Of a DNA stretch of 64,000 nucleotides, positions 42,201 to 49,961 are shown piece after piece (positions within the stretch are counted from its first letter, which is position 1; the number at the start of each line of letters is the position of its first letter). The notes below the pieces were generated by a model. The model saw nothing but the letters and a program-made list of their open reading frames with translations. It had not been told where the DNA came from and did not search any database. The translations under genes and the position numbers were made by a program. Source of the stretch: Streptomyces sp. WZ-12 (GTDB lineage Bacteria; Actinomycetota; Actinomycetes; Streptomycetales; Streptomycetaceae); the NCBI RefSeq assembly GCF_028898845.1, contig NZ_CP118574.1, positions 1,116,001 through 1,180,000 of the forward strand, read 5' to 3'.

Positions 42201-42220
42201 TACCCACAGAGAAGTGGGTA
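42201..42220. promoter_or_regulatory. Possible HxlR-type operator near the relic
   Basis: TACCCAC-AGAGAA-GTGGGTA is a perfect 7-6-7 inverted repeat 99 bases after the HxlR relic. HxlR regulators bind palindromes of this general form, so it may be the orphaned operator. It could also be a transcription end hairpin for the kinase operon or for the beta-helix gene, which ends 27 bases on. Confidence 0.4.
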
Positions 42221-42246
42221 TCGCGTGGCCCGTCACCGCTGTCCCG

Positions 42247-44049
42247 TCAGGGGTAGGCGACCACGGTCGAGGGGGTGGTCGAGCCGCCCGAGGTCGGGGC
42301 GCCGCTGTCGTTGATGACGCGTTCGTACTGGCCCTTGCCGCCGAGCGAGACGACCAGCAGGTCGTGGAACTTCACCCCGGGGGTGTTGGGGGCGGCGAAG
42401 CCGTGGTGTTGGACGATGCCGGGGTCGACGTTGTAGTAGCAGTAGCTGCCCAGTCCCCACGCCTCGTGGGTGGTGACCGAGTCGGCGACCTTGTAGGCGG
42501 CGTAGCCCTTGACGTTGCCGTCCTGGACGGCCGCCTGGTTGGGGGCGTCGTACGCCTTCTCGTTCTGGAGGAAGACGGTGCGGCCCCGTTGGCCGTACCA
42601 CTGCACGTCGTGCTTGTTGAAGTGCTCCACGAACAGGCCGGTGGCCAGGACGTCGTCGCCGTTGACGCGGATGCCGTAGTCGGCGCGGTTGGTCTCCCAA
42701 CCCACCCCGTCGCCGTGGTCGGCGCGCCAGACCCAGGTGTGGTCGACGAGGGTGTGCCGACTGTTGATCACCATGCTGGTGGTGGCCTTGCCGGGGCCCG
42801 CGCCGCCGATCCGGACGAAGACGTCCTGGACGGTGGTCGGGTTGGCGGCGTGGTCGGCCGAGGCGCCGGGCGGGCCGATTTCCAGCAGGGTGGCGGAGTT
42901 GACCGGTCCGGCGTCGATCAGCAGGCCGGCCAGTCGGATGCCGTCGACGTCGGCGGTCTTCAGGGCGGTGACACCGTTGTCGGGGATCAGGGTGGCGTAA
43001 CCGAGGCCCAGCACCACGGTGTTGGGCGCGGTCACCTGGAGCGGCCGGTCGAGGCGGTAGATGCCGGGGGTGAACAGCAGGTGGAGTCCCTGGGCGAGCG
43101 CCTGGTTGAGGGTGGCGGCGCTGACCCCGGGCTTGGCGACGTAGAACCGCGACAGCGGGAGCGCGGTGCCGCGCGGGGTGCCGTTGCCCCAGGTGACGCC
43201 GCGGGCGGCGGTGCGCAACTCCGGTAGGAAGACCCGGTATTCGTCGCCGTGGAGGTGGAGGAAGGGCTTCTCGCGGGAGGCGGGGGTGGTGTCCAGGACG
43301 GTGTAGGGCGGTGTGGGGAAGGTCTGCGCGGGGGCGCCCTCGACGCCCGAGAACACCATGTTCCAGACGCCGTTGGACCAGCCGCCGACGGCGCTGTCGC
43401 GGCTGTACCACTGCTGTTGGGAGCGCGGCTCGACGGTGCCGTCGATGCGGCAGTCGGCGAGGTAGCCGCCGCTGGCCCAACCGTCCCCGGCGGGCGCGAG
43501 GTTGAGGCCGCCGCGGACGTGCATCCGGCGGAACGGGGCGGCCTGGGCGACGGCCCAGCGGTTGGTGCCGTTGGCGGGGACGAGGGCGAGGTTCTCCGCG
43601 GAGCGCCAGAAGTTCTGGGTGGCGTTGCCGTTGAACCAGCCGGCGTCGACGGTGACGTCGCCGTTGATGGTGGTGTCGTCCGGGGACAGCCCCAGGCCGG
43701 CTATGGAGGTGTAGAAGCCGAGTTGGGCGTTGAGGCCGTGGTAGTTGCCGGGCTTGAACAGCAGGGCGTAGCGCCCCTGGTCGAACTGGGCCTTCTCCTG
43801 CTGGTGGAAGACCTCGTCCAGCTTGGCCTGGATGCCCGGCGTGGCGGGGTCGAAGACCAGGACGTTGGGCCCGAGGTCGCCGCCGCCGGGCAGGGCGCGC
43901 GGGGGCCGGTGGGGGGTTTCGGCGGCGGCCGTCCTGAGGGGGCCGAGCAGGGTGGGCGCCGCGGCGGCCGCGGCGGCGGCACCGAGGACGGCCCGGCGGC
44001 CGACGGCGGGCCGTTGCGGGGTGGGGGGTTCCTCGGAGGCAGGGGTCAT
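42247..44049 (-). CDS. Secreted right-handed beta-helix protein
   Basis: This 600-residue exported protein has a Tat-type signal (VGRRAVLGAAAAAAAAPTLLG). The mature part begins LGPNVLVFDPATPGIQAKLDEVF and contains repeated short turns (TINGDVTVDAGWFNGN, MHVRGGLNLAP, DVFVRIGGAGPGK, DHTWVWRADHGDGVGW), the hallmark of a pectate-lyase-like beta-helix. Homologs are often mis-named adenylyl cyclase or coagulation factor domain proteins. I expect a polysaccharide-active or cell-surface role. Residues for catalysis cannot be fixed by eye. Upstream 44050-44284 carries CTTCA-GCTTCG-TGAAG at 44116-44131, a weak hairpin. Confidence 0.75.
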   Translation of the reverse strand: MTPASEEPPTPQRPAVGRRAVLGAAAAAAAAPTLLGPLRTAAAETPHRPPRALPGGGDLGPNVLVFDPATPGIQAKLDEVFHQQEKAQFDQGRYALLFKPGNYHGLNAQLGFYTSIAGLGLSPDDTTINGDVTVDAGWFNGNATQNFWRSAENLALVPANGTNRWAVAQAAPFRRMHVRGGLNLAPAGDGWASGGYLADCRIDGTVEPRSQQQWYSRDSAVGGWSNGVWNMVFSGVEGAPAQTFPTPPYTVLDTTPASREKPFLHLHGDEYRVFLPELRTAARGVTWGNGTPRGTALPLSRFYVAKPGVSAATLNQALAQGLHLLFTPGIYRLDRPLQVTAPNTVVLGLGYATLIPDNGVTALKTADVDGIRLAGLLIDAGPVNSATLLEIGPPGASADHAANPTTVQDVFVRIGGAGPGKATTSMVINSRHTLVDHTWVWRADHGDGVGWETNRADYGIRVNGDDVLATGLFVEHFNKHDVQWYGQRGRTVFLQNEKAYDAPNQAAVQDGNVKGYAAYKVADSVTTHEAWGLGSYCYYNVDPGIVQHHGFAAPNTPGVKFHDLLVVSLGGKGQYERVINDSGAPTSGGSTTPSTVVAYP

Positions 44050-44284
44050 GGACGACCCTCCTGATTCAGGAAGTGAAGCCGTGGGGGGAGGGGAGCGCGC
44101 TCCCGCCGTCGCATGCTTCAGCTTCGTGAAGGGTGCGTCAAGAGGGCCTACCCGACTTCACCGACCGGCCACCGAGCCACCGTCAACGTACGTGCCGTTA
44201 AACGGAGTTGATGCCGCTATGCACTTCGGCGCGGTGCGCCCAGGGCATACCCGCCGCGTTCAAGAGGTGACCGGTCGGGGTGGC

Positions 44285-44836
44285 TCACTTCACCGTCTGG
44301 TCGCCGTCGGGGAGGTCCTGGACGGTGACCCCGGCGCGCGGCTGGCCGAGCCCGTCCGCCACCGCCCGGGCCAGTCCGTCCGGGTCGGGCGCGGTGGGCA
44401 CCGGCACCTGCGCGCCCTCCGGGTAACTCTCGATCGCCCGGCTGAAGTAGCTGGGATGCCAGGCACCGACCGCGCCCCGCACCTCCACGGCCCGCACCGC
44501 CCTGGCGCCGATCCGCTGCTTGACGGCGGCGAGGATCCGGTCGGACCGGTACTCCCCCGGCACCTGGAACAGGCTCGCGTGCGCGCCGATCAGCCCGCCG
44601 TCCGCCAGCCGGACGGTGACCGTCAGACAACTGGTCACCGCGGGGTAGAAGAGGGTGCCGCCGGGCCCGACCTCGCCGACCTGGCCCTCGGTGATCCGCA
44701 GCGCGGTCGCCGGGGACGCGGCGGGGGCGCTCGCCACCGCCGGCCCCGCCTGGGCCAACACCGCCCCGACCGCGCCGACTTGGACCGCCAACAGCGCGGC
44801 GGCCACCGGTATCACGCCGCCTCGTCCGCGTGCCAT
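44285..44836 (-). CDS. Small secreted protein of unknown function
   Basis: This 183-residue protein has a basic start MARGRGG and a hydrophobic signal VIPVAAALLAVQVGAVGAVLA, then an Ala/Pro-rich spacer (AGPAVASAPAASPA). The mature region contains GTLFYPAVTSCLTVTVRL and GAWHPSYFSRAIESYPEG. I do not recognise the family. The true start is well inside a longer open frame that overlaps the YrdC gene; this ATG has GAGGGG upstream and lies 14 bases after the YrdC stop. Co-transcription with the YrdC gene is likely. Confidence 0.6.
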   Translation of the reverse strand: MARGRGGVIPVAAALLAVQVGAVGAVLAQAGPAVASAPAASPATALRITEGQVGEVGPGGTLFYPAVTSCLTVTVRLADGGLIGAHASLFQVPGEYRSDRILAAVKQRIGARAVRAVEVRGAVGAWHPSYFSRAIESYPEGAQVPVPTAPDPDGLARAVADGLGQPRAGVTVQDLPDGDQTVK

Positions 44837-44850
44837 CGTTGCGCCGCCCC

Positions 44851-45471
44851 TCACTCGAACCGGGCCGGGTCGCCGGCGCCCCGCCGGACGATCTCCACCG
44901 TGTCGCCCGAGAAGTCGACGACGGTGGTGGGCTCGGTCCCGCAGTCGCCGGAGTCGACCACCGCGTCGATGACGTGGTCGAGGCGCTCCTTGATCTCCCA
45001 GCCCTGGGTCAGCGGCTCCTCCTCGTCGGGCAGCAGCAGGGTGCTGGAGAGCAGCGGCTCGCCGAGCTCGGCGAGGAGCGCCTGGGTGACGGTGTGGTCC
45101 GGGATGCGGACGCCGACGGTCTTCTTCTTCGGGTGCAGGAGCTGGCGCGGGACCTCCTTCGTCGCGGGGAGGATGAAGGTGTAGCGGCCGGGGGTCGCGG
45201 CCTTGATCGCGCGGAAGACGTCGTTGTCGATCTGCACGAACTGGCCGAGCTGCGCGAAGTTCTGGCACACCAGGGTGAAGTGGTGGCGGTCGTCGAGGTT
45301 CCGGATCGACCGGATGCGGTCGATGCCGTCGCGGCTGCCGAGCTGGCAGCCGAGGGCGAAGCAGGAGTCGGTCGGGTAGGCGACGAGCCCGCCGGAGCGG
45401 ATCGTTTCGGCGACCGTCCCGATGGTGCGGCGCTGGGGGTTGTCCGGATGGACGTCGAAGTACTTGGCCAT
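44851..45471 (-). CDS. Sua5/YciO/YrdC-domain protein
   Basis: This 206-residue protein has the YrdC fold. Landmarks are GGLVAYPTDSCFALGCQLG, the basic patch RDGIDRIRSIRNLDDRHHFTLVCQNFAQ, GRYTFILPATKEVPR and VGVRIPDHTVTQALL, ending in GDTVEIVRRGAGD. YrdC enzymes make L-threonylcarbamoyl-adenylate for tRNA t6A. This shorter form is closer to YciO, whose role is less clear, so tRNA modification is a guess. The gene is followed by a secreted unknown. Confidence 0.83.
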   Translation of the reverse strand: MAKYFDVHPDNPQRRTIGTVAETIRSGGLVAYPTDSCFALGCQLGSRDGIDRIRSIRNLDDRHHFTLVCQNFAQLGQFVQIDNDVFRAIKAATPGRYTFILPATKEVPRQLLHPKKKTVGVRIPDHTVTQALLAELGEPLLSSTLLLPDEEEPLTQGWEIKERLDHVIDAVVDSGDCGTEPTTVVDFSGDTVEIVRRGAGDPARFE

Positions 45472-45547
45472 TTTCGCGAGTCTAGGTGATGGTCGGGCCG
45501 GTCAGCGGCGCCGGCGCGGGCGGGGCCCGGCGGGTACGGACGGCGGG

Positions 45548-46414
45548 TCAGCAGGTGCGGCGGAGGTAGCCGTCGTCGCCGGGCCGGCCGACGTCGCGGT
45601 CGCGCAGCACGAAGGAGAGCCGCTCGCCCCAGGCGCGGCAGGCGGTGGCGAGGTCCGGTCGGCGGTACTCGATGTCGAAGACCCGGTCGTCGTAGGTCTT
45701 GGCGTAGGCGGGGCACTCCCGGTAGCGGGCGCACTCCTCGGTGACGGCGAAGTCGAAGCCGGCGCGGCGGGCTTCGGGGAGGAGGTCGGCGGTGTTCTTC
45801 TGCGCGGCGGCCAGGCCCCGGTCGTGGGCCCGTCGGGTCAGCAGGGCGGCGAAGGCCAGCGCGTGGTCCTTGGTGAGCAGGCCCTCGGAGCGCTCGTAGG
45901 AGTCGAGGTTGTCCGGTTCGACCGCGTCGAAGCCGGCCGTGGCGCAGCCGTCGATCCAGCGTCCGACGACGTCGAGCAGGGCCGTGCGCTTGGCGGCCGT
46001 GGAGATGTCGAGCAGCGGCTCGTGCCAGTCCTCGTCGATGACCGGGCCGCCGTCCCGGTCGCGCAACAGCAGGTCGGGGTGGTGCCGCTGCCACCAGCGT
46101 CGGGCCTCGGTACCGGGCTGCGCCTGGAAGGCGTTGACGTAGCAGATGGTGTAGTGGCCGGGCGCGGGCCGGGCGGTGCGGTCGCGGGAGACGACCTCGA
46201 CGCCGTCGGCCGGGGGGTACGGGCCGCCGATCTGGTAGTCGAACGCGGCGCCCGCGGCGGGCAGTTCGACGCCGTGCCGGGCGTGCGCCGTCGGGGACGG
46301 GTGCCCCGCCTCCGCCGGAGCGGCCGGGGAGCAGCCGGCGAGCGGCAGGACGGCGAGCGCCAGGGCGCCGACGGCACGGCGCAGCGGCACGGGCATGCGG
46401 GACATGTGCGACAC
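45548..46414 (-). CDS. GH114-like endo-alpha-1,4-polygalactosaminidase-type lipoprotein
   Basis: This 288-residue exported protein has a signal ending in the lipobox LPLAGC near residue 28. The core has GVELPAAGAAFDYQIGGPYPPADG, then ICYVNAFQAQPG and PLLDISTAAKRTALLDVVGRWIDGC, with the acid-rich strand GFDAVEPDNLDSY and AAQKNTADLLPEARRAGFDFAVTEECARY. These fit the TIM-barrel GH114 / TM1410 family that hydrolyses poly-galactosamine or similar cell-envelope polymers. D and E in GFDAVEPDN and VTEE are the probable acids. Three close in-frame ATGs (46414, 46405, 46396) could start it. Confidence 0.8.
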   Translation of the reverse strand: MSHMSRMPVPLRRAVGALALAVLPLAGCSPAAPAEAGHPSPTAHARHGVELPAAGAAFDYQIGGPYPPADGVEVVSRDRTARPAPGHYTICYVNAFQAQPGTEARRWWQRHHPDLLLRDRDGGPVIDEDWHEPLLDISTAAKRTALLDVVGRWIDGCATAGFDAVEPDNLDSYERSEGLLTKDHALAFAALLTRRAHDRGLAAAQKNTADLLPEARRAGFDFAVTEECARYRECPAYAKTYDDRVFDIEYRRPDLATACRAWGERLSFVLRDRDVGRPGDDGYLRRTC

Positions 46415-46522
46415 GACACGCCACCCTATGCGCCCGCACGGCCACCATCAGCCCCAACCCGTCAGCCGGCCCAACTCCACTGAGCCACAAAGGAGTTCAA
46501 CCCACCGCAAGGTGACGCACCT

Positions 46523-46547
46523 CACATAGTCCAGAATGGATTATGTG
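46523..46547. promoter_or_regulatory. Imperfect inverted repeat upstream of the protease gene
   Basis: CACATAGTCC and GGATTATGTG form a 10-5-10 inverted repeat with one mismatch, in the divergent region between the GH114-like gene and the protease. It is AT-rich compared with its surroundings, so it may mark an operator or promoter region. No candidate regulator is adjacent. Confidence 0.4.
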
Positions 46548-46629
46548 TCGCGCGGACACCCCCGCCCGCGCTTAGCTGGTCGGGTCAGACCTTCGACCAA
46601 CTGAGCACCACCACACGGGGAGTGATCGC

Positions 46630-47394
46630 ATGTTCCGCGCCTTACGCGCGCTGGGCGCCGCCGTCCTGCTGGCGGCCCTGTCCCTCTCGGCGGCGCCGGC
46701 CGCGAGCGCGAGCGCCGATGCGCGCACGCCCGTCGGCGGCGGCAGCGGCATCATCTTCCGGATGCTGCCCGATCCCGAGCAGCACAAGAACTTCTACGTC
46801 TGCACCCTCACGGCGGTCGGCCGGGACCGGGCCGGCAATCTGGTGGGCCTGACCAACGCCCACTGCTTCATCGACGAGAAGGGCAACAAGCTGGTCGGCG
46901 CGCCGGTCTATCTGGACGCCTCGCCCGCGGGGACGGCGGCCGCGCCCGCCCCGCTCACGAAGAGCACCCCCGACCTGAAGACCGGCCAGATCGGCACGGT
47001 GACGTACGTCAGCACGCCCAACAACCTGCTCAACACCGGCCCCAAGGGCCTGGACTACACGGTGATCCGTCTGGACGAGAAGCGGGTCAGGCCCACGAGT
47101 ACGGTCGGCGGGGTGACCATCACGTCGATCGGCGCGCCGCCGGCCAACGGGACCCGGATGTGCAAGGAGGGCCACCGGACCGGCCTGACCTGCGGCATCA
47201 AGCTGGGCACCCACGGCATCTGGTTCACCCACCTGATCTGGACCAACGGCGGTGACTCCGGTTCGCCGGTGGTCAACGGCCAGACGCTGGTCGGCAACGC
47301 CTGGGGCGCGCAGCACAGTTCACCGATCCTGAGCATCATCGACGAGCTGAACGCGCACGGCGGCGTCGGCGCGGGTTTCCACCTGGCCGACTGA
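46630..47394 (+). CDS. Secreted trypsin-like serine protease
   Basis: This 254-residue protein has a signal peptide (LGAAVLLAALSLSAAPAASAS) and a chymotrypsin-like S1 fold. The catalytic triad is visible as H78 in TNAHCF, D142 in LDYTVIRL and S210 in GGDSGSPV. Cys pairs (VCTL / HCF, RMCKE / LTCG) would form disulfides. It is secreted and probably scavenges protein or processes another exported enzyme. The ATG follows GGGGAG. The chitinase lies next on the same strand, 158 bases on. Confidence 0.86.
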   Translation: MFRALRALGAAVLLAALSLSAAPAASASADARTPVGGGSGIIFRMLPDPEQHKNFYVCTLTAVGRDRAGNLVGLTNAHCFIDEKGNKLVGAPVYLDASPAGTAAAPAPLTKSTPDLKTGQIGTVTYVSTPNNLLNTGPKGLDYTVIRLDEKRVRPTSTVGGVTITSIGAPPANGTRMCKEGHRTGLTCGIKLGTHGIWFTHLIWTNGGDSGSPVVNGQTLVGNAWGAQHSSPILSIIDELNAHGGVGAGFHLAD

Positions 47395-47446
47395 GTCCGC
47401 GCACCCTCCGCGCCGCCCGGGACCCCTCGGGCGGCGCTCGCGCGTA

Positions 47447-47516
47447 GTGGTCCAGTCCAAAGTGTTGACGTGCCCACGCCGAGGGTCCACGCTGTGGTCG
47501 ATTGGTCTGGACCACC
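47447..47516 (+). promoter_or_regulatory. Two DasR-like (dre) elements and promoter of the chitinase
   Basis: TGGTCCAGTCCA at 47448-47459 and TGGTCTGGACCA at 47503-47514 each resemble the dre consensus TGGTCTAGACCA used by the N-acetylglucosamine-responsive repressor DasR. Paired repeats of this kind are known upstream of Streptomyces chitinase genes. TTGACG at 47465-47470 could be the -35 box. No dasR gene is in the window. Confidence 0.7.
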
Positions 47517-47552
47517 CCCCTGGATCCCCCCGTCGGCCTCGCTGGAGGGCAT

Positions 47553-48797
47553 GTGCCACCTCGTCAACTCAGGACCCTCGCCACGGCCGTCTCGGCGGCC
47601 GCGCTCGCGCTCGCCGCCGCCGGCACGGCGCTCGCCACCGGTCACCACGCCGCCCCACCGGCCCCGGTGACCGCCCCCACGGCGCTGGGCGGCAACTGGT
47701 ACGCGGCGGCGCCGTACCTCATGCCGCTCGACAACGACCCACCGGACGCCGGCGCGGTGATGGACGCCACCGGCATCAAGGCGTTCCAACTCGCCTTCGT
47801 CCTCGCGCCCAACGGCGGCGGCTGCGCGCCGACTTGGGACGGCCTCCACCCGGTGGACGCGGACACCGCGGTGGCCAAGGTGATCTCCGCGATCCGCGCC
47901 AAGGGCGGCGACGTCTCCGCCTCCATCGGCGGCTACAACGGCACCAAGCTGGGCCAGGCGTGCGGCACCCCCGAGGCCACCGCCGCCGCCTACCAACAGG
48001 TCATCGACAAGTACGGCCTGAAGGCCCTCGACTTCGACCTGGAGGAGCCGGAGTACGAGAACACCGCGGCGATCCACAACGAGATCGGCGCCGCCAAGAT
48101 CCTCCAGCAGAAGAACCCCGGCCTCTACCTCTCCGTCACCACCGCCGGCACCGCCGACGGCACCGGCTGGTTCGGCAAGCAGATGCTGAACGAGGCCAAG
48201 TCCCAGTCCTTCACCCCGGACAACTTCTCCATCATGCCGTTCGACGGCGGTTTCAACGGCGCCGCCGCCCAGACCTCCGCGCTCACCAACTTCAACGCCG
48301 TGCTGCGGTCCACCTTCGGTTGGGACGAGGCCACCGCCTACGCCCACGAGGGCATCTCCCAGATGAACGGCCGCAGCGACACCGGGGAGTTCTTCACCCA
48401 GGCCGACTTCCAGACCGTGCTGGACTTCGCCACCTCCCACCACATGGCGCGGCTCACCAACTGGTCGGTCAACCGGGACCGGCAGTGCACCCCGCCGGAC
48501 AACAACGGCCGCACGTCGGGGACCTGTAGCAGCGTGCCGCAGGGCGACTGGGACTTCACCAAGTTCTCGGTGAAGTTCGCCGGCGCCACCCCGCCCACCA
48601 CGCCGCCCACCACCGCGCCGCCCACCACGCCCCCGGGCGGCAACTGCGCCGCCAGCCCCTACGCCGCGGGCACCGTGTACGTGGGCGGCGACACCGTCTC
48701 CTTCAACGGCCACTCCTGGAAGGCCCGGTGGTGGACGCAGGGCGAGGCGCCCTCCACCGGCGGCTCCGGGGTCTGGCAGGACCTCGGCGCCTGCTGA
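47553..48797 (+). CDS. GH18 chitinase with C-terminal CBM5/12
   Basis: This 414-residue secreted chitinase has a signal peptide (TLATAVSAAALALAAAGTALA). The GH18 catalytic motif is D160-F-D162-L-E164 (DxDxE; Glu is the acid), following VSASIGGYNG. A Pro/Thr linker leads to a chitin-binding module (NCAASPYAAGTVYVGGDTVSFNGHSWKARWW) of the CBM5/12 type. It hydrolyses chitin into N-acetylglucosamine oligomers. The start is GTG with GGAGGG upstream, not the longer frame from 47502, which runs through the upstream operator. Regulation by the two dre-like sites is likely. Confidence 0.88.
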   Translation: MPPRQLRTLATAVSAAALALAAAGTALATGHHAAPPAPVTAPTALGGNWYAAAPYLMPLDNDPPDAGAVMDATGIKAFQLAFVLAPNGGGCAPTWDGLHPVDADTAVAKVISAIRAKGGDVSASIGGYNGTKLGQACGTPEATAAAYQQVIDKYGLKALDFDLEEPEYENTAAIHNEIGAAKILQQKNPGLYLSVTTAGTADGTGWFGKQMLNEAKSQSFTPDNFSIMPFDGGFNGAAAQTSALTNFNAVLRSTFGWDEATAYAHEGISQMNGRSDTGEFFTQADFQTVLDFATSHHMARLTNWSVNRDRQCTPPDNNGRTSGTCSSVPQGDWDFTKFSVKFAGATPPTTPPTTAPPTTPPGGNCAASPYAAGTVYVGGDTVSFNGHSWKARWWTQGEAPSTGGSGVWQDLGAC

Positions 48798-48800
48798 GCC

Positions 48801-48848
48801 GCGGAGGGGAGGGGCACCCGACCGGACATCGACGCCCCTCCCCTCCGC
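48801..48848 (+). terminator. Strong hairpin after the chitinase gene
   Basis: A perfect 15-bp stem (48801-48815 with 48834-48848) with an 18-base loop begins four bases after the chitinase stop. It should stop chitinase transcription before the next gene. Confidence 0.75.
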
Positions 48849-48911
48849 ACCCTCCCCCCGGTGCGTGGTGGATCACGCATCCGGGCGCCGGTCCGGGGCA
48901 GACTCGGCGGT

Positions 48912-49856
48912 ATGAGCACCACACCCCCGGTCCCCCACCTGCCGCGGACCATCGACGAGACCCGTCTGCTGCACGCCCTCCCGATGGCCGCGGCCGTCGA
49001 CGCGCTGCGCGCCGCGCTGCGCGACGGCCCGGACCCGGAGGCCGATCCGCCGCGCACCATCGTGCCCGTAGAGCACGGCCAGTTGCTGCTGATGCCCGCG
49101 CACCGCAGCCGGTACGCGGGCGTCAAGGTCGCCACCGTCGCCCCCGACAACCCGGCCGCCGGACTCCCCCGCGTCCAGGGCCAGTACCTCCTCTTCGACG
49201 CCGCGACCCTCGCCCCGGTCGCCCTGCTCGACGGGATCGCGCTGACCACCGTGCGCACCTCGGCGGTCTCCGCCCTCGCCGTCGATCTGCTCGCCACCCC
49301 CGACGCCGCCCACCTGGTGGTGTTCGGCACCGGCCCGCAGGCCCGCGGCCACCTCGACGCGTTCCGCGCGGTGCGCCCGCTGCGTCGCGTCACCGTCGTG
49401 GGCCGCACCCCCGCCAACGTCGAGCGCTTCGTCGCCGACGTCCGCCGGGACACCGGCCTGACCGTCGAGGCCGGCGACCCGACCACGGTCGCCGCCGCCG
49501 ACCTCGTCGCCTGCTGCACCACCGCCCGCACCCCGCTGTTCGACGGAGCGCTGCTCCCGCCGCACGCCACGGTGACCGCGGTCGGCTCCCACGAGCGCGG
49601 CAGCCGCGAGGTGGACGGCACCACCGTCCTGGACAGCACGGTCGTGGTCGAGTCGCGGGCCGCCGCGGCCCGCGAGGCCGGCGACCTGATCCCGGAGTTG
49701 GAGAGCGGCCGGCTCGCGCCCGCATCGATGCTGACGCTCGCCGGTTTGGCCACCGGAGCCGCCACCGCCGACCCGGACCGGCCGCGCCTCTTCAAGAGCG
49801 TCGGCATGGCCTGGGAGGACCTCGCGGTGGCCGGCGCCGCCTACGAGGCCACCTGA
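48912..49856 (+). CDS. Ornithine cyclodeaminase / mu-crystallin family protein
   Basis: This 314-residue protein is of the ornithine cyclodeaminase / mu-crystallin / alanine dehydrogenase-like group. It opens with HLPRTIDETRLLHALPMAAAVDALRAAL. The Rossmann site is VVFGTGPQARGHLDAFRAV near residue 138. KVATVAPDNP and TTVRTSAVSALAV are family-specific. It binds NAD(H) and could deaminate an amino acid to a cyclic imine or reduce an imine, as in siderophore or proline-type paths. No siderophore gene is near. ATG 48912 was chosen over a GTG 17 codons up. Confidence 0.82.
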   Translation: MSTTPPVPHLPRTIDETRLLHALPMAAAVDALRAALRDGPDPEADPPRTIVPVEHGQLLLMPAHRSRYAGVKVATVAPDNPAAGLPRVQGQYLLFDAATLAPVALLDGIALTTVRTSAVSALAVDLLATPDAAHLVVFGTGPQARGHLDAFRAVRPLRRVTVVGRTPANVERFVADVRRDTGLTVEAGDPTTVAAADLVACCTTARTPLFDGALLPPHATVTAVGSHERGSREVDGTTVLDSTVVVESRAAAAREAGDLIPELESGRLAPASMLTLAGLATGAATADPDRPRLFKSVGMAWEDLAVAGAAYEAT

Positions 49857-49961
49857 CGGGACGGATCTCGTCCGCTTTCCCGGTCCTCGTGCAATGCTGG
49901 GGACGCCCGGCCGACGGCATGTGACCTCGGCCGATGCCAAGGATGGGGAGCGTACGGCAGC

